A program made the translations under genes and the position numbers. From Alphaproteobacteria bacterium (GTDB lineage: Bacteria > Pseudomonadota > Alphaproteobacteria > Paracaedibacterales > VGCI01), in the NCBI GenBank assembly GCA_019746225.1, contig JAIESE010000001.1, positions 1 through 64,000 of the forward strand: a stretch of DNA of 64,000 bases. The letters run 5' to 3'. Shown here in pieces: positions 16,201 through 24,935 of this stretch (positions within the stretch are counted from its first letter, which is position 1; every line of letters begins with the position of its first letter). The notes under the pieces are model-generated. The model was not told where the DNA came from, did not search any database, and was given only the letters and a program-made list of their open reading frames with translations.

Positions 16201-18327
16201 TCACTTCAACCGAATCGTCACGGTGTCACTGTGCCCCTCTCCATCAATCAACGTCAGCTCAAAAAAACCAATTTTTGTGGGATACCACAAGGCAAAACGA
16301 TGATTCGTCCTTGAATCATCTTGTAAAATCTTTATCTTTGTAGGCTGGCCATTCACAAGGAAAAAGAAAGGGGAAGATCCCGCTTGAATTTTCAAAGGAA
16401 TGGGTACATAGGATTGGGGCGAAGTGACCTTTGTCTGCAAAGTATAGATTGTGCCAGTTTGAGGAGAAACAATTCGGAACAGTCCTGATGCCTGCTGAGA
16501 TCTTGCAATGGATTTTAAAGAAGGTGTCTGATTCGTCATTCGAAATCGACGCAACACTTCAGGAAGTTGGGTCCCTGAAATAGCTAACACGCCAGGGGGC
16601 GGTCCTCGATCGGAAAATCCTCTTTGAGGGGAATGACTCTGCAGTATTGTATTGAAAATCTTCAATAGGATTGGCGCCGCGGTTTTACGCCCCAACTGAT
16701 TGGGACTGGGACTACCATCAGCTCTACCCGTCCAAACACCTGCCGTATAACTCTTCACACCCGTTGTGTAGCCAATACATAGAGCATCCCTTGCCCCATA
16801 GGAAGTACCTGTCTTAAAGGCCACAGGTACTTTATCAGCCACGAACCAATCCACGATGCCACTGGGCGCCGGAGCATCTTCCAATATATGAGTTACATAC
16901 CAACTGGCAGCAGGCTGAACAAGAGGCGTTGTTGTGAGCGGCTTATTGGATGGCACAAGAGTGAGGGGAGCAAACCTCCCCTCATTTGCCAATGAGCAAT
17001 AAAGTGCTGCCAAATCATAAAGACGTATCCCCACACCCCCGAGAGCGATGGGGAGACTTGGAATTCCTTCTTTACTCGGTAAGTGCAAGAAAACGTTATA
17101 TTGGCGTAACCAGTCAACAAATCTGCCCGGCCCAATACGATCCAGCAAATGAACAACGGGAATATTCAAGGACTGCTGAAGAGCTTCTCGAATCGTTACT
17201 TCTCCATGAAAGACCTCCCGAAAATTTGCCGGCGAATAGCCGTTGAAATTAGTCGACACATCATCAATTAATGTTTCTGGATGAATGAGATTCTCCTCAA
17301 ACGCCAATGCATAAATGAGGGGTTTGAGAGTAGATCCAGGAGACCGAACCGCTTGAATCATATCAACATACCCATTTTTGGCCTCACTAAAGGGATGTGC
17401 TGACCCAACGTAAGCCACAACATGGCGGGTATCATTTTCAATAATGAGAGCCGCAGCGGTTTGGTGGGCCTCAAAAGCCATGCTCTCCGTTTGAAGAAGC
17501 GTTTCAAGCGCTACCTGTTTCTTTTTCTCCAACGTCGTTTTATAAACTGATTGAGCTGGATATTGCTGGCGCAATCTCCCCATAACATGGGTCGCATGCA
17601 TGGGAAAACCATGCCGCTGTGCAGGAACGGGATCAATAATTGCTTCTCTAACTTGCTCTGGCGTTAGGATTCCTTTCTCTCCAAGGCGGGTTAAAACCTT
17701 GTCCCTAAAAACTTTCGCGCGCTGGGGATATATATGGGGCCGTAATAAGGTCGGCAACTGTGGAATAATAACCAATAAAGCCATCTTGGCGGGCGTTAAT
17801 TGCATCGGATTTTGTGCAAAGTAGGTAAGGCTTGCCGCCCGAATGCCCTCCACATTGCCACCATAAGGGGCCAAGAATAGGTAAATTTTCAAGATATCTG
17901 CCTTAGAATACGACCATTCCAAACGAAGAGCTTGAAGGATTTCTTCCATTTTATAGAGGATGGTTCTGGGGCGTGGCTTCATGAGCCGCACCGTTTGCAT
18001 GGTCAAGGTTGATCCACCAGAAATGACACGCCCATTTTTCAAACACTGCCAAACAGCCCGAGCCAGCGACAATAGGTCAACACCAGGGTGACTATAGAAT
18101 CGCTTATCCTCATAATTCACCAACATTTTTAAATAGAGTTTGGGGACTTCTTCAAGCTGGATCGGCAATCGCCATTTCTCATCCTTGGTCAACTGAGTAC
18201 AAAGAACCTCTCCTCCTTGATCGAGAAGAATCGGAGAAAAAGGGGGCACTTCAAGTTTTGGAAGAAACAGGAACACCCCAAAGAGGAACACTGCAGGTAC
18301 AGTAAGGATTGCAAAGAATCGTTTCAT
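16201..18327 (-). CDS. pbpC: Penicillin-binding protein 1C (transglycosylase/transpeptidase)
   Basis: The 708-residue bifunctional murein synthase has an N-terminal membrane anchor, a glycosyltransferase family 51 domain (YEDKRFYSHPGVDLLSLARA, ISGGSTLTMQTVRL) and a transpeptidase domain whose nucleophile is in SPGSTLKP (SxxK, about residue 330), with KTGTSYGARDA as the KTG box. The last 90 residues match the PBP1C C-terminal domain. It lies just downstream of the alpha-2-macroglobulin gene on the same strand. In many Gram-negative bacteria these two are paired, and the proposed role is defence and repair of the cell wall against host proteases and lysis. Confidence 0.95.
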   Translation of the reverse strand: MKRFFAILTVPAVFLFGVFLFLPKLEVPPFSPILLDQGGEVLCTQLTKDEKWRLPIQLEEVPKLYLKMLVNYEDKRFYSHPGVDLLSLARAVWQCLKNGRVISGGSTLTMQTVRLMKPRPRTILYKMEEILQALRLEWSYSKADILKIYLFLAPYGGNVEGIRAASLTYFAQNPMQLTPAKMALLVIIPQLPTLLRPHIYPQRAKVFRDKVLTRLGEKGILTPEQVREAIIDPVPAQRHGFPMHATHVMGRLRQQYPAQSVYKTTLEKKKQVALETLLQTESMAFEAHQTAAALIIENDTRHVVAYVGSAHPFSEAKNGYVDMIQAVRSPGSTLKPLIYALAFEENLIHPETLIDDVSTNFNGYSPANFREVFHGEVTIREALQQSLNIPVVHLLDRIGPGRFVDWLRQYNVFLHLPSKEGIPSLPIALGGVGIRLYDLAALYCSLANEGRFAPLTLVPSNKPLTTTPLVQPAASWYVTHILEDAPAPSGIVDWFVADKVPVAFKTGTSYGARDALCIGYTTGVKSYTAGVWTGRADGSPSPNQLGRKTAAPILLKIFNTILQSHSPQRGFSDRGPPPGVLAISGTQLPEVLRRFRMTNQTPSLKSIARSQQASGLFRIVSPQTGTIYTLQTKVTSPQSYVPIPLKIQAGSSPFFFLVNGQPTKIKILQDDSRTNHRFALWYPTKIGFFELTLIDGEGHSDTVTIRLK

Positions 18328-18371
18328 AAAAAGAATTTATACCAAGCTAGATATTATGCGTGTAGTTAAAT

Positions 18372-18465
18372 ACCCCTCACCCGCTACCTCGCTTAAGCTC
18401 GGCGTCGACCTCTCCCACAAGGAGGGAGGTCGACTCTGAACAAAGTGAAGAGGCGAGTAAGGGGT
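18372..18465. repeat. Long imperfect palindrome in the intergenic region between A2M and pbpC
   Basis: ACCCCT at 18372 and AGGGGT at 18460 start and end a 94-base imperfect palindrome. Its core, 18408-18430, reads ACCTCTCCCACAAGG followed by AGGGAGGT and recurs on the other strand at 57844-57866 with two differences. Such mobile palindromes are common in intergenic DNA; it could also form a strong hairpin in the A2M-pbpC transcript. Confidence 0.6.
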
Positions 18466-18515
18466 TAAAAAACTTATACACCTATGGAGTTGAATCTATA
18501 CCCACCTCAACCCAC

Positions 18516-21500
18516 TCACTTCCCCTTTGCCTTTATCTCTTTTGCCTGGATCTCAATTTTTCCAGCCGGCGTATTGGCGTAAATTGTCGGGACAAACATA
18601 TCCTCAACATGAAGACCAGAATACTGATACGTCCCTGGCGTTACGGCACGAACTCGATATGCCAACGTAAATGATTTTGCTGATTCAGATAATTTTAACG
18701 CCGCCACATAACGGTCATCCCTTGCTTCGGATGTTAATGTTCTCGTTAATTCGTCCCAGGGGTATTTAGGCGCACTCTTTTTCTCCTGCTCCTCAGGTGT
18801 TGGGGGTGGTGTCCCAAATCGCCCAGATTCTATCTCAAAACCTGCAGGGAGCCAATCAACAACAAGCATGTAGTTGACTTGTTCAGGAGCCGCTTCTTGC
18901 AACAGCTCACCTTGAAGCACAACGATCAATTGATCCCCTTGAGCGAGGACTGTTTTTGGATTGATGGTTACCTCTTGACCTCCAAGAGTATAATAAGTTC
19001 TCTTGACTTTAAGTCCCTTCTCACTGGCTGCGGGTGCTTCTTTTGGAAACCCATATAAGACTGTATTCACCCACAAAGGGCTTTTACCCTTATTGGACAG
19101 AACAACCCCCTTTGCAAGGGTGACCTCATCAAGAGTTTCAGATACCACGCGCTCTTTTTCCAGAATCTTATCATTAACGGCCAGTTGGATCTTCTCAACC
19201 GCCCCCTTAAGTGAAGTTGTCAACGCTTGCCCAGCGCGCAGTAACCAAGCTTGCTCTTGCGTGCTCAAGGGATTTGATGGAGTCATGCTTTGTCCTAAAA
19301 TCTTGATTTGTGATTGAGCTATATCTCCCAAATCCGTTAGAGTTGGCGCAATTTTCATCGTACCAATCAAAACCTTAATCAGAGCTGCCTTATTGCGAAT
19401 CGCTGTTCCATAGGGAAGAAGCTTTGGATCCTTGTCCTCTTGAATCGAAATCCCTTCAAAAGCTCTTTTTGCCCGGGCAACATCCCCAATTTTAGAAAGC
19501 GCCTGACCGACCTGAGCCCGGCTTAAGGGATGAGATAGTTTCTCAAAATAGGTGTCAAAGAAATATCGAATGGCCCCATCTTCAAGGATATCTTGGCCCG
19601 CCAAAAGAGAGGCAGCATAAGAAGCTTCCGCCAATTTTTGAGCAGAAGAATTAGAGCTTTGCGATTTCACAAAGTTTCGTAAAAATTGAGCGGTATTCTC
19701 AAATGTATTTTCTGGGACTTTGAAACCAAGTGCTTTTGATTGTTGCATAAAGTCGAAAGCGTAAGCTGTTATCCAAGGATCTGATGCAGATTCAAAAATG
19801 CTCCAAAGGGGAAACCCGCCCTCACGATCCTGCTTTTCAGCCAGAATGGAAAAAACCTTAAACAGTGCTTTATCCAAATCTTGCAGCGTTTCTGAATCTT
19901 TCAGGATTCCCATTTGCTTTTTATAAAGAACAGCAAATCCCCGACTCACGGTTTGTTCAACACAACCGTAAGGGTAGGTCATCAAATTCGAAAGGATGGT
20001 TGTCAAATCCCAAGGAATCTGATCTGAAGCTGAAATAATTACCTTAGCCGTGGCGGGAAGAACAGCCTGTTGGTCCTTTAAATCAAGGGACTTCGTATCA
20101 CCAGGTTGAAGCAATAACGTCGCTTTTATTGAAGTTGGGGGTGTTGAAGGACGCACGGTCATCTCAAAGCTTCGTAATATTGGCTCAAAACCATCCCCTG
20201 AAATAAAGAGCGTCACAACCCCATCCCCTATGGATTTTCCTTTTAGAGGAATTTGGGTATGCCAAGCGCCATCTTTTTCCAAAGTCACCGTTTCGGCCTG
20301 ATCCTCTAGCCCAATCGAACCTTCGGCTTTTACAGATAACTTCACCGTCTTCTTAGTTTCAGATGGATTAAACAAGGACAAGCTCATTTGAGACGTATCT
20401 CCGACGCCTAAGAATCGAGGGAATACAGGCTCGCTCACGATGGGATCACGAACCAAAAGTTGCGCATCCCCGCTGCCAATACTACTTTGATTGAAGGCAA
20501 CGACCATCAAGCGAAGGGTACCATTAAAATCAGGAATCTCAATCGGTACTGTGGCATTTCCTTTCGCGTCAAGGGAAATAGGTCCTTGAAACAACGAAAC
20601 AATTCGAAAAGATCTTTTGGAAAGAGCGGCTAAATTACGCGCCAAAATTCCTTCATCACCCCCAGAACGCAGTTCCCCCATTTCGCCAGGCATTGCATCC
20701 AGAATTTTTCCATAAAGATCCCGCATTTCAACCCCAAGTGTTCTTTTGCCAAGGAAGTAATCTTGAGGTTTAGGCGTTTTGAAATCCGTCAACATCAAGA
20801 TACCTTCATCAACAGCAGCAACAGTGACAAAGGTATCAGATTTTATGGTTCCGTCCACATGTAGGGGCAAATCCACCTTTTGTCGAGGCTTGATTTCTTT
20901 AGGTACTGACAAGGTCACTTTTAAGGTACGAGGTTCAGGAGACAAGGCAACCCAACTCAGCCCCACTGCTCTCTTTGGCGTCATAGCATTTTGAAGGGGA
21001 TCTTTTTCTAACTTCCCCAAAGGCCTGAAACCAGATACCAAGACATAAGCCCCGGTGCCCCAAGTTTCCGCAGCCTTCAAGGTAACTTCCGTTCCCGCTT
21101 TTGACACCTTAATATTCCGTGTCTCAATAACATCCTGATTGGCCACAACCAACAATCCTTCCCCATCGAAAGGCGACTCAATCCGAAGGCGAACCGTCTC
21201 TCCAATTGCATAGGAAGACTTATCTTGTTTCACAGTCAATTTATCAGGTATGTCCTTTTTAGCATCTGAAGACAAATGGCCCTTCGTGAAGCGGAAACTG
21301 GATATTGCGCCGCCCTTTGGATCTTTGACCTCTAGTCGGTAATACCCCCAGCCTTCAATCGGCAGGGAAAGTTTTGTGATCCCTTCTTTTGCTGTTGCAA
21401 AGTCATTTTCAAGAATCAGCTTATCTTCCCGTACGGGCTTGTATTCCCAAGCCCCACCGCGGTCACTCATCGCCCAATTGTAAAAGGTTTCTTCCGCATA

Positions 21501-23849
21501 AAGGGTATAGTGTAGGTTTTGTTCAGCGACTTGTTCTCCTTTTGGACTTAACGTTATGATCTCAATCTCGGCTACTTTATCTTGAAAGTCGATGGCCCCG
21601 TTCTTGAAATTACCTTTGATCCCAATCATGTAAGGAAAACTCTGGACATCAAGACGCAACGTTCCCAGCTGTGGACGTCCGCCAGCATCCCGGACCGCAG
21701 CTTGAATGACAGCCTGTAGGGGCACGGTTGCTTCTGGCTTGGCGTCCGTGGTAACCGTCAAAGTCCCTTTGCCTTCCTCGTTCAAGGGAGCGAGCTCAAA
21801 ATCGGTTCGCGTCGTTGTGAACTTGTCATCCAACAACCCAAACTGATACCCGGAAAACATTGGAAAGGGGTTTGGATGGCGACGGATCACAAGAGAAGCA
21901 TCTCCTCCCAAGCCACTGGCCGCCGCCCCAAAGAGATAGCGACCAACAACATCAACGGGCAGGGATTTTCCGAAAACAAAAAGAGCTTCAGGTGATTTCA
22001 ACGTTACAAGAAGACGTGTTGGTACAAAATCTTCAACAGAAAACTTTGTTTCTCCAATCGGCTCTCCTTTCGGATCTACAAAAACTTGCACAGTCCATTG
22101 ACCTGTTCGAGCAGAGGGTGATAGGGGCAAATTCAAATCATAATATCCATGGGCATTGCCCACCACCGTATCAGATTGTGCGACAACTTCATCGGGGCGC
22201 ATTAACCGGAAAGTCAAAGGGGTTGCCCCAACTTCTTGGGCATTAAAATTTCGAAGGAGCCCATTCACCCGAACGGTCTCTCCTGGTCGATACACACCCC
22301 TTTCTGTGTACAAAAATGCATCAAGAGTTCCTGGGACTTTTCTCCCCTCCACACCCCGATCACTCAAATCGAATGCTGGGTCAGAGAGTTTTAAGGCCGC
22401 GAAGTTCCCATCAACCCCATAAGCAAAAACAAACGCTGGGCGGTTTCCCCCTTTACCTCGCAAAAGGGCTGCATCAAAATGCACAAACCCACTGGGATTG
22501 GACTTTTGCGTGGCTAATATTTGATTGTTGTAGGACAACAGGTGAACATCAATCTTGCTCATCCCTTGTGCTGTTGATAAGGACCGCGTGTTAATATCCA
22601 AACCCGTCGTTCCCTTAAAGACAGTCATCCCAATGTCAGTTACCAGAACCCATTGGCTTGCACTTGGTGAGCTGTAATTGTCTTTACTTGCTGCATCTTT
22701 TACGAAAATGCCATAAGCGCCGGGTTTTAAATCCTTCACAATCGCGTTTAGAGGAATTTGTTTGGTAATATTCTTATTCGGTTCCCCCCCAATATCCATA
22801 GCACCTGAATACAGCGGCTCTCCATAGCGATTCGCAATATCATTCCAAGTATAAGCCGAAATCTCGTCTTCCAAAGAATGATGTGGACGCCCGAATCCTT
22901 CCACAAAAGATCGATCGTTAACCCGAACAACCTTCACCTCGACACGTTTTACATTGACCGCTGTTAGAGGAATCATTTGCTGATCATTTTTTTGCAAAAT
23001 ATAAGTTTGTTTTGGGAAACTGAGACGAGGCGATTTATCATCCACCAAGAAACTGATCTTTGAAGTTTGCGTCGTCTTTTCTCCGAATAGGCTTGGGATT
23101 CCCTCCCGAACAGTAACATTGTAGTTTTCTCCAAAACGTATCCCCGTCAAACAAATTTTTGTATTGCGAACGTGAAAGGCCCCGTCAATCTTGGGCGTAA
23201 CCTCAAAATAATCTGCAGGTTTAAAGCTTTCTGGAAGAGGATGTGAAAAGGTGAAGCATACTTGCGGTGTATTACTATCCCGATCAACCAAATGCTCTTT
23301 AAACACAAAAGGCGCAAGATCCTTATACGCAAGATTTGCTTCGCGGAGCTTCTTGATATCTACAAGGGTAGCCAATTCCGCAAGACACTTTTCTCGTGTT
23401 TCTCCATAGCCCGAAACGGCAGCCGAAATCAACAACGCAAGGGCGCGTTGATTCGTATCCTTTGACGTGAAATAAACATAGGCTGCTGCTCTTTCGGCTT
23501 TATTGACGATCTCATAATACCCAGGTTTCCCTTCTTGAGCCCCCCGATACCCCGTGAAGGCAAGATCTAACCACAAGTTCAAATCTTCTGGATTTTGCCC
23601 CACAAGCGCTTCTAATTCCGCAATGGCAATGCCCCACTTCTCTTGAGATTTGGCTTCGTTAATACGTTTAAGGGCATCTTCTTTCCCTTTTCCTTGATTC
23701 TGCCCCTTATTAGCTTTTGCTGCCGCTTCGGTCAAAATCTTCACATACTCTTTAGCATTTTGATGCTCCCATTCCGTATAAGGAGCGGCTTCTCCCGGCA
23801 AAGAGAATAGAATATTGAAGACGAAAACAAAGATAAGGGAGAGGCGCAT
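18516..23849 (-). CDS. Bacterial alpha-2-macroglobulin (YfhM-like)
   Basis: The 1777-residue protein begins with a signal peptide (MRLSLIFVFVFNILFSLPGEAA). It then has the MG domain series typical of A2M (GVYRPGETVRVNGLLRNF and LYTERG are landmark strands), the bait region, an A2M domain with GNATVPIEIPDFNGTLRL, and the thioester-containing helical domain with YPYGCVEQTVSR near residue 1290. The intact CxEQ thioester means it can trap proteases covalently in the periplasm. No lipobox cysteine is evident at the signal peptide end, unlike E. coli YfhM, so it may be soluble. pbpC follows on the same strand after 188 bases. Confidence 0.93.
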   Translation of the reverse strand: MRLSLIFVFVFNILFSLPGEAAPYTEWEHQNAKEYVKILTEAAAKANKGQNQGKGKEDALKRINEAKSQEKWGIAIAELEALVGQNPEDLNLWLDLAFTGYRGAQEGKPGYYEIVNKAERAAAYVYFTSKDTNQRALALLISAAVSGYGETREKCLAELATLVDIKKLREANLAYKDLAPFVFKEHLVDRDSNTPQVCFTFSHPLPESFKPADYFEVTPKIDGAFHVRNTKICLTGIRFGENYNVTVREGIPSLFGEKTTQTSKISFLVDDKSPRLSFPKQTYILQKNDQQMIPLTAVNVKRVEVKVVRVNDRSFVEGFGRPHHSLEDEISAYTWNDIANRYGEPLYSGAMDIGGEPNKNITKQIPLNAIVKDLKPGAYGIFVKDAASKDNYSSPSASQWVLVTDIGMTVFKGTTGLDINTRSLSTAQGMSKIDVHLLSYNNQILATQKSNPSGFVHFDAALLRGKGGNRPAFVFAYGVDGNFAALKLSDPAFDLSDRGVEGRKVPGTLDAFLYTERGVYRPGETVRVNGLLRNFNAQEVGATPLTFRLMRPDEVVAQSDTVVGNAHGYYDLNLPLSPSARTGQWTVQVFVDPKGEPIGETKFSVEDFVPTRLLVTLKSPEALFVFGKSLPVDVVGRYLFGAAASGLGGDASLVIRRHPNPFPMFSGYQFGLLDDKFTTTRTDFELAPLNEEGKGTLTVTTDAKPEATVPLQAVIQAAVRDAGGRPQLGTLRLDVQSFPYMIGIKGNFKNGAIDFQDKVAEIEIITLSPKGEQVAEQNLHYTLYAEETFYNWAMSDRGGAWEYKPVREDKLILENDFATAKEGITKLSLPIEGWGYYRLEVKDPKGGAISSFRFTKGHLSSDAKKDIPDKLTVKQDKSSYAIGETVRLRIESPFDGEGLLVVANQDVIETRNIKVSKAGTEVTLKAAETWGTGAYVLVSGFRPLGKLEKDPLQNAMTPKRAVGLSWVALSPEPRTLKVTLSVPKEIKPRQKVDLPLHVDGTIKSDTFVTVAAVDEGILMLTDFKTPKPQDYFLGKRTLGVEMRDLYGKILDAMPGEMGELRSGGDEGILARNLAALSKRSFRIVSLFQGPISLDAKGNATVPIEIPDFNGTLRLMVVAFNQSSIGSGDAQLLVRDPIVSEPVFPRFLGVGDTSQMSLSLFNPSETKKTVKLSVKAEGSIGLEDQAETVTLEKDGAWHTQIPLKGKSIGDGVVTLFISGDGFEPILRSFEMTVRPSTPPTSIKATLLLQPGDTKSLDLKDQQAVLPATAKVIISASDQIPWDLTTILSNLMTYPYGCVEQTVSRGFAVLYKKQMGILKDSETLQDLDKALFKVFSILAEKQDREGGFPLWSIFESASDPWITAYAFDFMQQSKALGFKVPENTFENTAQFLRNFVKSQSSNSSAQKLAEASYAASLLAGQDILEDGAIRYFFDTYFEKLSHPLSRAQVGQALSKIGDVARAKRAFEGISIQEDKDPKLLPYGTAIRNKAALIKVLIGTMKIAPTLTDLGDIAQSQIKILGQSMTPSNPLSTQEQAWLLRAGQALTTSLKGAVEKIQLAVNDKILEKERVVSETLDEVTLAKGVVLSNKGKSPLWVNTVLYGFPKEAPAASEKGLKVKRTYYTLGGQEVTINPKTVLAQGDQLIVVLQGELLQEAAPEQVNYMLVVDWLPAGFEIESGRFGTPPPTPEEQEKKSAPKYPWDELTRTLTSEARDDRYVAALKLSESAKSFTLAYRVRAVTPGTYQYSGLHVEDMFVPTIYANTPAGKIEIQAKEIKAKGK

Positions 23850-24042
23850 GGGAAGTAACTTTCTCTTGTTTAATTTTAGATCACCATATCAGAGTCACCC
23901 TTTGTGTTAAAGATGATTTTCCAAGAATAATATTGCTCCCCTGACACCTAAGTATTCATTTTTTCTAAATCTTTCGTTAACGAATATTTTACACACTCTC
24001 TCTAAAATAAAATTAGAGAATTCATTTAAGAAGGGAAGCAAA

Positions 24043-24759
24043 ATGAAATACACATCAAATTCTAAAATAAAAGTAGCGATATTGAGCACTCTGCTCATTG
24101 CATCAATCAATCAAGCTTATGCAAAGGTTGATTGTCCAACGATAGATCGACAGAATCTGAGGGACCTTTGTCGCTCAAACGCCGCCGTTCCTCTTTTTGG
24201 TGAAGCCGGTCAAGTTCATGGTGAAGAAGGTGTCATTCTCACGAATAACTTAATGAATAGAGATTTTTGTAATGAGTGGAAAGCAATACAACAAGCTCTA
24301 GGCCAAATCAAGGATAAGTTGACTAAAAATAAAAAAGTTTATCAGCCAATTACCATAAAGCCAGAAGGTGGAAAATGTTCATACCAAATTAATGAGAAAA
24401 CAGTTTATGACTTCAGCATAAACGCTAAAACGATTGAAGGTGTTAATATCTTAGGAGGTGGACATGGCACCGTTGGCGTCATGAAAGGTGAGCAACCTGC
24501 AAAACCTCACCAAGACCCCTGGCGCCCTTTTAAAAAGAAAGCGAAAACTGAAACCCCTCCAGTAGAGCTACCCGCCGTCCAAGAAGGGGAAGGAAGATTA
24601 GGACTTAAACCCGTCCCTTCAAACGAGCCCCCTGTCCCTCAACAAGAGGGGTCTCCTCAACCACGTAAGAATCCGTTGCCCCCGCATTTACGAGGCAACC
24701 CTTCTCCAAGTCCTCTCTCATCGAGGCCGCTCCCTCTGCCGCCAAGAGACCTTGACTAG
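24043..24759 (+). CDS. Secreted hypothetical protein with proline-rich C terminus
   Basis: The 238-residue protein starts after AAGGGAAG at a good distance. A signal peptide (KIKVAILSTLLIASINQAYA) is followed by a mature part of about 120 residues with cysteines near KVDCPTID, DLCRSN, DFCNEW and GKCSYQ. The last 80 residues are rich in proline and charged residues (PPVELP, NEPPVPQQ, PLSSRPLPLPPRD), probably disordered. I recognise no family. It stands alone and is followed by a strong terminator. Confidence 0.72.
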   Translation: MKYTSNSKIKVAILSTLLIASINQAYAKVDCPTIDRQNLRDLCRSNAAVPLFGEAGQVHGEEGVILTNNLMNRDFCNEWKAIQQALGQIKDKLTKNKKVYQPITIKPEGGKCSYQINEKTVYDFSINAKTIEGVNILGGGHGTVGVMKGEQPAKPHQDPWRPFKKKAKTETPPVELPAVQEGEGRLGLKPVPSNEPPVPQQEGSPQPRKNPLPPHLRGNPSPSPLSSRPLPLPPRDLD

Positions 24760-24775
24760 GAAGACACCTTCATGA

Positions 24776-24802
24776 GGCTGGCATTTAATGCCAGCCTTGT
24801 TT
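24776..24802 (+). terminator. Intrinsic terminator
   Basis: GGCTGGCAT, a TTA loop and ATGCCAGCC form a perfect 9-bp stem followed by TTGTTT, 16 bases after the stop of the preceding secreted-protein gene. Confidence 0.8.
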
Positions 24803-24935
24803 ACGTTGCATCTGTGTTGTTAATTGGAGTAGAGTGCAATTAAAATATGGGTTTCCGGGTAGTTATCGTCTGTTCTTCACTATGATGCCCCTGTTGACTA
24901 TCGAAAACTGAAAAATAAAAAAAAAGGATATAATC

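Noticed and set aside
18372..18465. Intrinsic terminator between the A2M and pbpC genes
   Set aside because: Long imperfect palindrome without a T run on the transcribed strand, and its core recurs elsewhere; better called a repeat.
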